DNA of 48,955 nucleotides from Prochlorococcus sp. AG-402-N10 (GCA_003216465.1 QCIU01000011.1:1-48955), one strand, 5' to 3'. Shown: positions 7,434 to 15,364, numbered from the stretch's first letter. Notes: generated by a model from the sequence alone, not told the origin. Made by a program: numbers and translations.

Positions 7434-7504
7434 GTATTTCTTAATCTTTGATTTTCGTCTTTTGTTTGATGCTATAAATGAATTGACTTTAATCTAAGTG
7501 GCTA

Positions 7505-8476
7505 ATGAGTATTTTCAAAAAAACTCTCATTTTATCTTCTGCAATTTCATTAATACTTTCTCCATCTGCGATGGCTTCAAAAAGATTGAGTGGAGCTGGT
7601 GCATCATTTCCTTCGAAAATTTATACCAGGTGGTTTTTTGACTTAGCTAAATCTGGAGGCCCTAGAGTTAATTATCAAGCAGTAGGTTCTGGATCTGGAA
7701 GAAAAGCTTTCATAGACGAAACTGTGAATTTTGGTGCATCAGATGATCCTATGAAAGATTCTGATATAGAGAAAGTTAAAAGAGGACTTGTTCAAATACC
7801 TATGGTTGGTGGAACTATTGCTTTCGGATATAACTATGATTGTGATTTGAAACTTACTCAAGAGCAAGCAGTACAAGTTGCTATGGGAATGATTAAAGAT
7901 TGGAAAGAATTAGGTTGTAAATCAGGGAAATTGACTTGGACTCATCGTTCTGATGGATCAGGTACAACTAAAGCTTTCACAAACTCTATGGAAGCGTTTT
8001 CAAAAACCTGGACAATAGGCACAGGTAAGTCTGTAAAATGGCCGGCAGGTGTTGGTGCTAAAGGTAATTCTGGTGTTGCAGGTGTTATTCAAAACACCCC
8101 TGGCGCAATTGGTTATGTAAACCAGTCATACATTAAAAGTAATGTTAAGGCTGCTGCAATTCAAAATCTTTCTGGTGAATTTGTTACTCCAAATACTGAA
8201 TCAGGTGCAATAGCTTTAAATGGAATAAATCTTGATGAAAACTTGGCTGGTAAAAATCCGAATCCTACTGCTAAAGGAGCTTATCCAATAGCAACCTTGA
8301 CTTGGATACTTGCTTATGAAACAGGTAATGGAAGAAATACTAAGGCAATTCAAGATACATTCTATAAATTGCTCAGCGATGAATACCAATCAAAAGCTCC
8401 CACCTTAGGTTTCGTTCCCTTGAAAGGAGAAATTTTAAAAAAGTCAATTGAGGCTGTTGGAAGAATAGGAAGGTAA
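7505..8476 (+). CDS. pstS: Phosphate ABC transporter, substrate-binding protein PstS
   Basis: 323 residues with a signal peptide ending at AMA-S (residue 24). PstS family features: LSGAGASFPSKIYTRWF at the start, VGSGSGRKAFID (phosphate loop), FGASDDPM with the Asp that selects protonated phosphate, and HRSDGSGTTKAFT. Binds phosphate in the periplasm for PstCAB; no pstCAB genes are in the window, so it must rely on those elsewhere. Placed in a four-gene arsenic element and preceded by ArsR-type operators, it probably supplies selective phosphate over arsenate uptake. Its last 33 bases overlap the end of the convergent arsJ gene. Confidence 0.93.
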   Translation: MSIFKKTLILSSAISLILSPSAMASKRLSGAGASFPSKIYTRWFFDLAKSGGPRVNYQAVGSGSGRKAFIDETVNFGASDDPMKDSDIEKVKRGLVQIPMVGGTIAFGYNYDCDLKLTQEQAVQVAMGMIKDWKELGCKSGKLTWTHRSDGSGTTKAFTNSMEAFSKTWTIGTGKSVKWPAGVGAKGNSGVAGVIQNTPGAIGYVNQSYIKSNVKAAAIQNLSGEFVTPNTESGAIALNGINLDENLAGKNPNPTAKGAYPIATLTWILAYETGNGRNTKAIQDTFYKLLSDEYQSKAPTLGFVPLKGEILKKSIEAVGRIGR

Positions 8477-9700
8477 TTTAGAACTAGTAAGCCAAGCAAT
8501 AAAAATCAAAATAGATGAAGTATATAAACAATACTGCATACCTATAGTGGCATTTTTACCGAGCATAAATAATAAGCCAGATAGTAAGGTTCCAAATAAT
8601 CTTCCCGCTGCATTCGCCATATAGTAATAACCAACATTTAAACTTACTTTCTCATTATCTGAATAAGCCAAAATCAAGTACGAATGAGTAGATGAATTCA
8701 TCGCAAAAATAAAGCCGAATATTATTAATCCAATAACGATAACAAGACCTAATGATTTATCTCCGTTTAATGCTCCAGCAATAAATAAAGGAATAACCGT
8801 CAAGATAAGTCCCCAAAATTGAACGGTAGTTTTTGTTGGGCTATTATTTTTTCCCCATACTTTTCTAAGTAATGGAGCTAATACTTGAAAGAAACCATAG
8901 ATTATTATCCATCCACCCAAGAACAGTCCTATTTTTAAATAATCCCATCCAAAAGAAATGTCTAAAAATACCGGAAGAGCTACTACAAACCAGACATCTC
9001 TTGCTCCAAACAAGAAAAACCTCGCGCTTGAGAGAATATTAATACCTTGAGACTTTGAATAAAGGTCTTTAAAAATTGGCTTTCTTTTCATTTTTCCTGA
9101 ATCTTTAGGAAGACATAAAGTTAAAAAGAATGCGAAGCATAGACCTAAACCCATTATTCCAACTGCATTATTAAAGCCCAATAGCTTGTATAAGAGACCC
9201 CCTAGGAAGAAGCCAACACCCTTAAGTGCATTTTTAGATCCTGTTAAAATTGAAACCCACTTAAATAATTGTTTTTGACTATTTTGATTATTCTCTTCTG
9301 AATCTGGAACTATTGATTTAACTGCACTTTTTGCACTCATTTTATTTAAATCTTTTGCTACCCCACTAAGCGCTTGGGCTAACATAACGTATGAGACGCT
9401 AAAGATTACTGACCAATTCTCTTTGACTGGAATCAGCATGAAAAGAGCAAGAATTTGCAGAATTGTTCCTATCCATAAAGTAAGTCTTAAACCATATCTT
9501 GCCCCTATCCAGCCTCCAAAAAGATTTGTAATTATTCCAAAAAATTCATAGAAAAGAAAAAGTAAAGCAATTTGCAGAGTTGAATAACCAAGTTCATGAA
9601 AATGACCAACAACTAGTATCCTCAATGCACCGTCAGTAAGAGTAAATGCCCAATAGTTTGCGGTAACGACACTATATTGTTGAAGGCTAGATAACTTCAT
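8444..9700 (-). CDS. arsJ: Organoarsenical efflux permease ArsJ (MFS)
   Basis: 418 residues, about 12 hydrophobic segments. The N terminus YSVVTANYWAFTLTDGALRILVVGHFH and FYEFFGIITNLFGGWIGAR are characteristic of ArsJ as I know it. ArsJ exports 1-arseno-3-phosphoglycerate, made by the partner GAPDH from arsenate and glyceraldehyde 3-phosphate; the product then breaks down outside to arsenate, giving net efflux. The gene follows the GAPDH gene by 5 bases in the same operon. The 3' end overlaps pstS by 33 bases (convergent), which may cause mutual interference. Confidence 0.88.
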   Translation of the reverse strand: MKLSSLQQYSVVTANYWAFTLTDGALRILVVGHFHELGYSTLQIALLFLFYEFFGIITNLFGGWIGARYGLRLTLWIGTILQILALFMLIPVKENWSVIFSVSYVMLAQALSGVAKDLNKMSAKSAVKSIVPDSEENNQNSQKQLFKWVSILTGSKNALKGVGFFLGGLLYKLLGFNNAVGIMGLGLCFAFFLTLCLPKDSGKMKRKPIFKDLYSKSQGINILSSARFFLFGARDVWFVVALPVFLDISFGWDYLKIGLFLGGWIIIYGFFQVLAPLLRKVWGKNNSPTKTTVQFWGLILTVIPLFIAGALNGDKSLGLVIVIGLIIFGFIFAMNSSTHSYLILAYSDNEKVSLNVGYYYMANAAGRLFGTLLSGLLFMLGKNATIGMQYCLYTSSILIFIAWLTSSKLPSYSSNSLN

Positions 9701-9705
9701 AAAAA

Positions 9706-10734
9706 CTAAAATTTATTTTCTTTCTCAATTACATAAGAAGTAAGATCTGCAAGCCTGCAACTATAACCCCACTCATTGTCATACCAAGCATAAATCTTTA
9801 ATAAATTTGAATTTACAACCATCGTTGAAAGTCCATCAATTATTGAACTTCTACAGTCATTTAAGTAATCAGCGGATACTAAGGGTTTCTCCTCGTATCC
9901 AAGAATACCTTTTAAGAATGTTTCAGATGCTTTTTTAAATTCATTATTTACTTGCTCTTCAGTTACTTCTTTATTTAATTCAAAAACTACATCGGTTAAT
10001 GAGGCGTTTAAAAGTGGAACCCTTACTGCATGACCATTTAGTTTTCCTTCTAATTCAGGGAAAATTTCAGCAATCGCCTTAGCTGATCCAGTTGTAGTAG
10101 GTATTAAGCTTTGCATGCATCCTCTCGCTCTTCTCAAGTCACTTTTGTAAAAATCTACTGGAGATTGTGTATTTGTAAGGTCATGAATAGTTGTTATAAC
10201 CCCATGTTTAATTGAGAAATTTTCATTAACAACTTTTACGATGGGAGCCAAGCAATTTGTAGTACATGATGCTGCTGTAATTAATTTATGTTTTTCAGGT
10301 TTATAAAGGGCTTGATTAATTCCATAAACAATATTAAGTGCTTGTTCCCCTCCAACAATTCCTTTTACAGGACAGGCAACTATTACTTTTTTTATTCCAA
10401 GAGAATCAAAGTATGGATTTAATTCTTTGGGAGCTTTATTTTTTCCTGTACATTCCAAAACAAGATCAACCGAAGATTTATTCCATGGAACGTCAAGATA
10501 GTTCTTTGTTGATGTAAAAGAAATTTTTTTGCCTTCAATTATTATTTCGTTGTCATTCGAAGTTATATTTTTATTCCATCTACCATGAACAGAATCAAAC
10601 TCTAATAGATGAGATGCAGTTAAAGAATCCCCACTTATTTCATTTATATGAGTTATTTCTATATCTTTTCTTTCCCATAAAATTCTTAAAACTAACCTAC
10701 CAATTCTTCCAAATCCGTTAATTCCAATTTTCAT
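9706..10734 (-). CDS. gap1: ArsJ-associated glyceraldehyde-3-phosphate dehydrogenase
   Basis: 342 residues. Rossmann motif [15 protein letters not shown] at the start, catalytic cysteine in [15 protein letters not shown], and the C-terminal WYDNEWGYS. First gene of the two-gene operon with arsJ, divergent from arsR. In arsenic operons this enzyme uses arsenate in place of phosphate to make 1-arseno-3-phosphoglycerate for ArsJ to export. Prochlorococcus often carries an extra gap1 in phosphate- and arsenate-related islands. It is not the main Calvin-cycle enzyme, judging by context; sequence alone cannot rule out a normal GAPDH activity. Confidence 0.9.
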   Translation of the reverse strand: MKIGINGFGRIGRLVLRILWERKDIEITHINEISGDSLTASHLLEFDSVHGRWNKNITSNDNEIIIEGKKISFTSTKNYLDVPWNKSSVDLVLECTGKNKAPKELNPYFDSLGIKKVIVACPVKGIVGGEQALNIVYGINQALYKPEKHKLITAASCTTNCLAPIVKVVNENFSIKHGVITTIHDLTNTQSPVDFYKSDLRRARGCMQSLIPTTTGSAKAIAEIFPELEGKLNGHAVRVPLLNASLTDVVFELNKEVTEEQVNNEFKKASETFLKGILGYEEKPLVSADYLNDCRSSIIDGLSTMVVNSNLLKIYAWYDNEWGYSCRLADLTSYVIEKENKF

Positions 10735-10763
10735 AACAAATATTGAAAGCTGCTTTATTATAT

Positions 10764-10797
10764 ATCAAAAATATTTGATGCATCAATAATTCTTGAT
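10764..10797 (+). promoter_or_regulatory. Operator candidates between GAPDH-arsJ and arsR
   Basis: ATCAAAAATATTTGAT (10764-10779) and ATCAATAATTCTTGAT (10782-10797), imperfect dyads with centres 18 bases apart. They sit between the divergent GAPDH-arsJ and arsR genes, where an autoregulatory repressor is expected to bind. The same pair, in mirrored order, precedes pstS. Confidence 0.72.
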
Positions 10798-10845
10798 ATG
10801 TGTAATTAATTTTTTTAGGTTAATATTTAAGAAGTTAATGATCTT

Positions 10846-11169
10846 TTGATTTTGTTAGAACAACTTAAAAAGATTAATAGTGAGCAATTTATTGGGATAA
10901 TGGAGTCCCTTTCAGATCCGATCAGAATAAATATTCTTGAATTAATGATGGGTGGAGAGATATGCGTTTGCGACATAGTTAAAGTAACTGGATTATCTCA
11001 ATCTAAAATTTCTTATCACATAAAGATCCTAAAAGATTCAGGTCTTATCTCTGATAGACAAGAGGGTAGATGGGTTTACTACAAATTAGATTTGGAAGTA
11101 TTATCAGATATTAAAAATTGGATGGGTAATTTAATTCAGTCATCATCAAGTAAAAGATCTTGTGAATAA
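10846..11169 (+). CDS. arsR: ArsR-family arsenic-responsive repressor
   Basis: 107 residues from a TTG start; no ATG is available in frame. Winged HTH of the ArsR/SmtB type: LSDPIRINILELMMGGEICVCDIV, TGLSQSKISYHIKILKDSG, then the wing SDRQEGRWVYYKL. The CVCD pair lies where arsenite-sensing ArsR proteins have ELCVCDL, and there is a further Cys at the C-terminus (SCE), a possible third ligand. Expected to release DNA when As(III) binds. Divergent from GAPDH-arsJ, with the operators in between. Confidence 0.88.
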   Translation: MILLEQLKKINSEQFIGIMESLSDPIRINILELMMGGEICVCDIVKVTGLSQSKISYHIKILKDSGLISDRQEGRWVYYKLDLEVLSDIKNWMGNLIQSSSSKRSCE

Positions 11170-11225
11170 ATGGTTTTTACATAGCGGGCGATGCAGACAG
11201 CAAAGCTATGCAAGGTATTGCAAAT

Positions 11226-11244
11226 GATCGCCCAGGGATCGCCC
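11226..11244 (+). repeat. Arm-type tandem word, right end of E4 (GATCGCCC)
   Basis: GATCGCCCAGGGATCGCCC, identical to 7240-7258 and in the same orientation, 31 bases before the att core at 11275. A CAAAG/GCAAA-rich flank is also shared between the two ends (about 7193 and 11190). Confidence 0.8.
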
Positions 11245-11274
11245 AGAGGATATTTAAGAATCGTGAGAAGTCAA

Positions 11275-11320
11275 TCGGGGCGACAGGATTCGAACCTGCG
11301 ACCTAGTGCTCCCAAAGCAC
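11275..11320 (-). repeat. Displaced tRNA-Pro 3' half (att site, E4/E5)
   Basis: Exact copy of the tRNA 3' half. It ends the arsenic element and begins the 0.5 kb element E5. Confidence 0.92.
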
Positions 11321-11410
11321 TCGAAACCCCAAAGCGAGCACTACGATTTCGAACTATAACTATTCTTTTGCGTAGTATTGCGTTATTTGTCATATCTAAC
11401 ATCAATTAAA

Positions 11411-11430
11411 TTGACATCAATTTGACATCA
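11411..11430 (+). repeat. Arm-type tandem word, left end of E5 (TTGACATCA)
   Basis: TTGACATCAATTTGACATCA, two direct copies 10-11 bases apart, exactly 91 bases after the att core. A further half copy (ACATCAATTAAA) is just upstream. Partner at 11705. Confidence 0.75.
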
Positions 11431-11448
11431 TATAATTAAAGAAAGTAG

Positions 11449-11694
11449 ATGCTTACTATGAAATTATTTTTTCAAGAACAGTTTTCAAAAATTGCTTGGC
11501 GGAGAGTTTTCATAATTGCATTCGTTTGGACAGTTTTTTCAATGCAGTCTCAACGCTTCAGAAATTATAAATATGATGCAACCGGAGCCATAGCTTATGG
11601 TGTTGGTCATGGAGGTACTGCAATAATTTTGCTATCTGTTATTGGAGCGGCATCTACAAAAAAAGGAGATTTTGAGAAAGATATCGAATCTTGA
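11449..11694 (+). CDS. Small membrane protein, 81 aa, sole cargo of E5
   Basis: Begins MLTMKLFFQEQFSKIAWRR; a second ATG three codons in is equally possible. Two hydrophobic stretches: RVFIIAFVWTVFS (about 19-31) and GGTAIILLSVIGAAS near residues 56-70, separated by RFRNYKYDATGAIAYG. Acidic tail. Function unknown. It is the only gene between two matched arm repeats and two att copies, so a whole mobile unit has been kept for this one protein. Confidence 0.6.
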   Translation: MLTMKLFFQEQFSKIAWRRVFIIAFVWTVFSMQSQRFRNYKYDATGAIAYGVGHGGTAIILLSVIGAASTKKGDFEKDIES

Positions 11695-11704
11695 TAAAAA
11701 TTAA

Positions 11705-11724
11705 TTTGACATCAAACTGACATC
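11705..11724 (+). repeat. Arm-type tandem word, right end of E5 (TTGACATCA)
   Basis: TTTGACATCAAACTGACATCA, with an inverted TGATGTCAA at 11732. Ends 75 bases before the next att core, as in E8 and E11. Confidence 0.72.
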
Positions 11725-11745
11725 AAGAGAGTGATGTCAATTTTT

Positions 11746-11784
11746 ATCCAATAAAAAAGACAGAATGGGAAACCAATCTATAAC
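11746..11784 (-). terminator. Remnant of tRNA 3' terminator
   Basis: Related to the hairpins before 15195, 19726 and 33309 (AAAAAAGACAG, TGGGAAA loop, CAATCTATAAC) but the stem has decayed. In minus-strand sense it would have followed the tRNA this element once completed. Confidence 0.4.
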
Positions 11785-11798
11785 TTGGATTATAAGAG

Positions 11799-11844
11799 TC
11801 GGGGCGACAGGATTCGAACCTGCGACCTAGTGCTCCCAAAGCAC
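11799..11844 (-). repeat. Displaced tRNA-Pro 3' half (att site, E5/E6)
   Basis: Exact copy of the tRNA 3' half. The sequence from here to 12144 has no gene; it holds the arm word at 11970 and a partial copy of the GTCGATCTA regulatory motif at 12052. Confidence 0.92.
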
Positions 11845-11969
11845 TCAGTAATTTATTTGAGAATATCCAAAAAGTATTATTATGACTAGAGTTTAGGTTA
11901 GTAAGTGGAATGTATCTGAGACTCAATATCGTACAAAGTATGTACATTTATATACTTAATATATAACCC

Positions 11970-11990
11970 TAGCTCCCCCTTTAGCTCCCC
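11970..11990 (+). repeat. Arm-type tandem word, left end of E6 (TAGCTCCCC)
   Basis: TAGCTCCCCCTTTAGCTCCC plus C, two direct copies, 126 bases after the att core (compare 125 in E7, whose word TAGCGNCCCC is related). The right end of E6 carries a different word, so E6 is probably two elements fused. Confidence 0.55.
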
Positions 11991-12144
11991 ACCCTTTACG
12001 ACATAGTGTCCTCTGTTAACTAGCTCGGACTTTTGATAATTTTTTTAGGAAGTCGATCTACAAGAATGGGCAATTAAAACTATTTATTTTCAGTAATTAT
12101 TTTTTTTGCTAGTAATAGAAAGCCAATAAAAATTAAAAAATAAA

Positions 12145-12417
12145 ATGCTTTATGTTCAGCATTGGTCATTTAAGGCCGGATATCATCAAAAAGGTGCAGA
12201 AAAATTTCTTGGGGGTGGGGGAGATTATCCTGGAGTTGAGATGATTGGAAGATATCACGCACCTGGTTCTTTAGAGGGTTGGATAGTTTTAAAGACTGAT
12301 GATCCAAAAGCAATATATCAACATGCTGCTGAATGGGGTGAATTTCTAAATTGGGAAACCACACCTGTATTTACCGATGAAGAAGCTGGTCCAATGGTTG
12401 CCAAAGTCTACTCATAG
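12145..12417 (+). CDS. DUF3303 family protein, 90 aa
   Basis: MLYVQHWSFKAGYHQKGAEKF at the start, then a GGGG loop, MIGRYHAPGSLEGWIVLKTDD and AIYQHAAEWGEFLNWETTPVF: the small ferredoxin-like fold family DUF3303, widely found in marine picocyanobacteria. Function unknown. It is followed after 7 bases by the promoter-hairpin cassette of the next gene. Confidence 0.78.
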   Translation: MLYVQHWSFKAGYHQKGAEKFLGGGGDYPGVEMIGRYHAPGSLEGWIVLKTDDPKAIYQHAAEWGEFLNWETTPVFTDEEAGPMVAKVYS

Positions 12418-12424
12418 AGTGTTA

Positions 12425-12468
12425 TTGACAGTTGATCTAAAATTGGAGGGATAAAACCCTCTTTTTTT
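12425..12468 (+). promoter_or_regulatory. Promoter-hairpin cassette (copy a)
   Basis: TTGACAGTTGATCTA (12425-12439), then GAGGG-ATAAAA-CCCTC (12446-12461) and T7, directly followed by the ATG at 12469. Same layout as at 13217, 15433, 30218 and 34713. Either a short attenuated leader or a promoter whose -10 (ATAAAA) lies in the hairpin loop. Confidence 0.6.
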
Positions 12469-12636
12469 ATGGGAAAATTTTCTTCACAAGAAATAGAAAG
12501 TCAATACAATTTGATCAAAATGCTTTTAGCTGACCCTGAAAAGTATAAAGATGCCATTGAAGCAATTAAGAAAGATATTGCTTATATGCCTATAGAGCTT
12601 AAGAAAAAACTTGAAGAAGAAAATATTAACTTATAA
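12469..12636 (+). CDS. Small helical protein, 55 aa
   Basis: Begins MGKFSSQEIESQYNLIKMLL; no signal peptide or membrane segment; almost all predicted helix (LLADPEKYKDAIEAIKKDI, LKKKLEEENINL). The ATG directly follows the T-run of the regulatory cassette, which fixes the start. No family recognised. Convergent with the pilin gene, 22 bases apart. Confidence 0.6.
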   Translation: MGKFSSQEIESQYNLIKMLLADPEKYKDAIEAIKKDIAYMPIELKKKLEEENINL

Positions 12637-12658
12637 GCGTTTCATTTGACTTTAAAAT

Positions 12659-13216
12659 TCACCACATTACTCTCTTTGATTCTCCATTTATCCATCGGGG
12701 GGTATCACATGTTCCATTATTAAAAGTTCTTTCAGGATCATCAACAAAACAAAGTTTTTCAAAATGCATAGTACCCGCATTAAAACCTATATTAAAGTGT
12801 GGCAATTTTCCTATCGTAGTATTTTTAAAATATTCTGACCTTGAAGTTATACTTAAACAATTTCCATTAAAAGATAGTGGATTGTTAAAACCTGAATCAT
12901 GGAAGTAATAAGGATAACCTGGACTTCCAAGATCAATTCCTCCATTATCACTAAAGGAAGTATTCGCATTATTCCATTTAAATGCCGTCTTATAAGGAAG
13001 TCCATATTCGCTCGGGTTAACTAAAATATTTTGTATTAAACATTCCTCCACGATTTTCGTAATATTTTCTTTAACTGCTGCTATCATTGCTTTTTTTCTT
13101 AATGAATCAAAATAAGGAATAGCTATAGCGCCAAGTATTGATAAAACTGCTATTACAATTACTAATTCAATTAAGGAAAAGCCTTTATTGTTTCTATTCC
13201 TTATCCCTTTCACCAT
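12659..13216 (-). CDS. Type IV pilin-like protein, 185 aa
   Basis: Leader MVKGIRNRNNKG, cleavage before FSLIE, hydrophobic helix to IAIPYF at about residue 41. The globular part has cysteines at LVEECLIQ, NGNCLSI, EKLCFVDD and GTCDTP, which suggests two disulfides, and a C-terminal PRWINGESKRVMW. The ATG lies directly behind a promoter-hairpin cassette (13217-13261), unlike the other pilin genes of the window. Minor-pilin size. Confidence 0.8.
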   Translation of the reverse strand: MVKGIRNRNNKGFSLIELVIVIAVLSILGAIAIPYFDSLRKKAMIAAVKENITKIVEECLIQNILVNPSEYGLPYKTAFKWNNANTSFSDNGGIDLGSPGYPYYFHDSGFNNPLSFNGNCLSITSRSEYFKNTTIGKLPHFNIGFNAGTMHFEKLCFVDDPERTFNNGTCDTPRWINGESKRVMW

Positions 13217-13261
13217 AAAAAAAAGAGGGTGTTTACCCCTCTATGTTAGATCGACTGTCAA
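13217..13261 (-). promoter_or_regulatory. Promoter-hairpin cassette (copy b)
   Basis: Read on the minus strand: TTGACAGTCGATCTA (13261 to 13247), then GAGGGGTAAACACCCTC (13241 to 13225) and T8, ending at the ATG of the pilin gene. The best-kept hairpin of the group. Confidence 0.62.
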
Positions 13262-13450
13262 TCAATAAAAGTATAGGGTCGAGGGCAATAAACTACAGAC
13301 TCCAATTCTGCTTAACGATGGTTTTCTTGCTTTTTTCTTATATTTTCGTAAATATGCGTATATAGGCTCTAATTTGCTCTAAATAGCTCTATTACTGGCT
13401 TATTTAGGCTTATTTTCCTCTAAAAAACTGTCACATAGGTGTTGACGATT

Positions 13451-13720
13451 ATGAAAATTCCAATCGAAATGATGAAAGAAATTAGAGAAAGTGGGTACGA
13501 TAAAAAGCTTGTATATACCTACATAAGAGAGCTATTAGACAGCGATAAAGAAATTAAAGAAAATAACAATCTAGAGCTTTTAGACAATTACTTATTAGAA
13601 AAAAATCTACAAGAACCTGATGCTGAGATAGTGATGGCAGCAGAGCTTATAGACAACTACATGACAGATAAAAGATTTATGAGAGAGCTTGAAGATAGGG
13701 ATGAATTTGATGCTGCTTAA
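13451..13720 (+). CDS. Small acidic helical protein, 89 aa; paralogue at 30320
   Basis: I prefer the ATG at 13451; an in-frame GTG lies four codons upstream. MKIPIEMMKEIRESGYDKKL is near-identical to the start of the protein at 30320-30526 (E10), and both end in a DKRFMRELED block with EFDAA or EYDAA. This copy carries an extra ~25 residues with a second LxDNY unit (LLDNYLLEK and LIDNYMTDK), as if by internal duplication. Upstream DNA is related too (AT-rich CGTAAATATGCGTATATAGGC). Function unknown; it has no HTH that I can see. Confidence 0.6.
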   Translation: MKIPIEMMKEIRESGYDKKLVYTYIRELLDSDKEIKENNNLELLDNYLLEKNLQEPDAEIVMAAELIDNYMTDKRFMRELEDRDEFDAA

Positions 13721-13790
13721 TTAGATAAAGTACTTATTTTTTTTGATTTATTTAAAGGTTATTCTTTTGAGCAAATAACACTTTTAAAAA

Positions 13791-13913
13791 ATGATGAAAC
13801 TTGCAATCATTTTCTTACCAGTACTTTTTGCAGTTATTTGGGCTGCCTTTATTGGGTTAAGAATAACTAAAGTAGAAACTAGAGATGGAAAGAGAAAATT
13901 AATTAATTACTAA
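13791..13913 (+). CDS. Small membrane protein, 40 aa
   Basis: MMKLAIIFLPVLFAVIWAAF, a single membrane helix with Pro near its middle, then a charged tail (LRITKVETRDGKRKL). The layout is similar to PsbY-type photosystem II peptides, but the match is too short to claim it. The second ATG is equally possible. Confidence 0.5.
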   Translation: MMKLAIIFLPVLFAVIWAAFIGLRITKVETRDGKRKLINY

Positions 13914-13915
13914 TC

Positions 13916-13951
13916 GACTACACCTGACTACAGTTACTACACGACTACAGG
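13916..13951 (+). repeat. GACTACA short repeats inside E6
   Basis: Three copies of GACTACA and related words (TTACTACACGACTACAGG) in 36 bases, in a gene-free stretch (13914-14139). It resembles the arm-type words of element ends and could mark a lost junction inside E6, whose two outer ends carry different words. Confidence 0.35.
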
Positions 13952-14139
13952 AGTAGGAGAATAAATTTTTAAACAAAATTTGTTATCCCCCTAATATAAG
14001 TAAAACAAAATCAATAATAAAAGACCAAATATCGACTATCTTTCCACTCTTTTAATTTTTATCCTATTACTAAATAATGTTGTTGGTAATTTAATATACC
14101 GTATTAAGTTACTTTATAAGAAACTAATTAATTAGGCAG

Positions 14140-15081
14140 ATGCTTCAAAAAATAAAAAATAAACACCCATTCAAATTTTTTACTGGGATTTTTATCTTAA
14201 CTTTTTCTTTTTTATTTTTAGCCAACTATTTGAGAAATAATTCAACTTACTTTATGCCAAAAGAATATAAAATCATAAGAAAAGTTGTTAATAAAATAGC
14301 ATCAAACAATGATCTAGGGCTTAGAGATATTCGATTTTCTATAGGGAGTGGTTCATATATGAAATTTGAAGCAATTGATTTAGGGTTATGTCAAAATGAT
14401 ACATGTTGGTATTTCAGGAATTTAGACCCATATAAGAAATATAAAAAAATTAAAGGTGTGAATATTAATGAGCTTTTAAAACAAGCATATTTATACAACG
14501 GTATCGAGGCTTATGCATGGAACGACGTGGTCTGGCTTAGTAAATCAACGTTTCTTACTTATGCTAGAAAAACAGATTATTTAGGTTGCATAATTGGTCA
14601 TGAACTATCCCATATAGTTTTCAATGATTACATAAAACAATCAATCAAGTTATCAGAAAATTTAAAAAAAATAAAAGATAAAAATAAAGGTAAATTAGCT
14701 ATAGATTCAGAAAAACCAAAAGATAATGAAGAAAAAGTTAAAGATAAAATAGATGAGATTAAAGAAGGTTTGAAAAACGAGTTGAGTAGAGAGTCTGAAA
14801 TGATTGCTGATAATAATTCTGCAAAGATGCTTATAAATGTAGGTTTCCCGAAGGAAACATGTCTTAACGAGATGACTTTTGTTGCAGAAAAGTCTCAAAT
14901 GGATGCCGATACAGACTTAGAAAGCACACATCCTGGATATTTAGAACGCATTAAATCTTTGCAGAATTTCATCGCGAAATATGATAAGTCAAATGAATTA
15001 AAAGATTTTGAGCCATATAAATGGAAATGGAGTTACGACAGAAAATTGAATATTCTAATTTTCTCTCCTCAAAGATTTTAA
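14140..15081 (+). CDS. Membrane-anchored M48-type metallopeptidase, 313 aa
   Basis: Residues 14-30 are one membrane anchor (FKFFTGIFILTFSFLFLANYL). The zinc motif is HELSH at about residue 151 (IIGHELSHIVFNDYI), and the third ligand is likely Glu in LSRESEMIADNNSAKML (the ExxAD region of M48 enzymes). A lysine/glutamate-rich insert of about 40 residues separates the two motifs. The catalytic part would face the periplasm if the N-terminus is inside. It differs from the M48 enzyme at 18114, which has a zinc ribbon. Last gene of E6; 60 bases of AT-rich leader precede it. Confidence 0.8.
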   Translation: MLQKIKNKHPFKFFTGIFILTFSFLFLANYLRNNSTYFMPKEYKIIRKVVNKIASNNDLGLRDIRFSIGSGSYMKFEAIDLGLCQNDTCWYFRNLDPYKKYKKIKGVNINELLKQAYLYNGIEAYAWNDVVWLSKSTFLTYARKTDYLGCIIGHELSHIVFNDYIKQSIKLSENLKKIKDKNKGKLAIDSEKPKDNEEKVKDKIDEIKEGLKNELSRESEMIADNNSAKMLINVGFPKETCLNEMTFVAEKSQMDADTDLESTHPGYLERIKSLQNFIAKYDKSNELKDFEPYKWKWSYDRKLNILIFSPQRF

Positions 15082-15101
15082 CTACTTAGTTTTGTCCATT
15101 A

Positions 15102-15125
15102 TTTGTTCACTATCTGTTCACTTTT
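15102..15125 (+). repeat. Arm-type tandem word, right end of E6 (TGTTCAC)
   Basis: TTTGTTCACTATCTGTTCACTTTT, two direct copies 10 bases apart, with an inverted GGACAAA nearby, 70 bases before the att core at 15195. It does not match the left end of E6. Confidence 0.55.
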
Positions 15126-15146
15126 AGCGTGGACAAATTTCTTAAT

Positions 15147-15172
15147 AAAAAAGTGAGTCTGGGAAACTCGCT
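15147..15172 (-). terminator. Element-carried tRNA terminator (E6 right end)
   Basis: AAAAAAGTGAGTCTGGGAAACTCGC on the plus strand: on the minus strand a GCGAG/CTCAC stem with loop TTTCCCA and a T-run, 23 bases past the tRNA 3' half. Same loop as at 19676 and 33263 but a different stem. Confidence 0.55.
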
Positions 15173-15194
15173 AGTATAAATTGGTTTTTAAGAG

Positions 15195-15240
15195 TCGGGG
15201 CGACAGGATTCGAACCTGCGACCTAGTGCTCCCAAAGTAC
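15195..15240 (-). repeat. Displaced tRNA-Pro 3' half (att site, E6/E7)
   Basis: Copy of the tRNA 3' half with one change (AAAGTAC for AAAGCAC). Gene-free flank to 15475 holds the arm word and regulatory cassette of E7. Confidence 0.9.
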
Positions 15241-15364
15241 TTGTATGTAAAAATGAGAAAATCATAAGAACGTAAATTATAACTAAGGTCTTCTTTGTTA
15301 TTGGAACGTATTTGAGTCTTAATATCATGTCTTGCGATAGTATGAATCTGCTTGATATCGTCTC

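Noticed and set aside
11191-11409. Open frame running through the att copy at 11275 and its flanks
   Set aside because: It translates the tRNA repeat and arm words; the same happens at other att copies on either strand, and it has no ribosome site.
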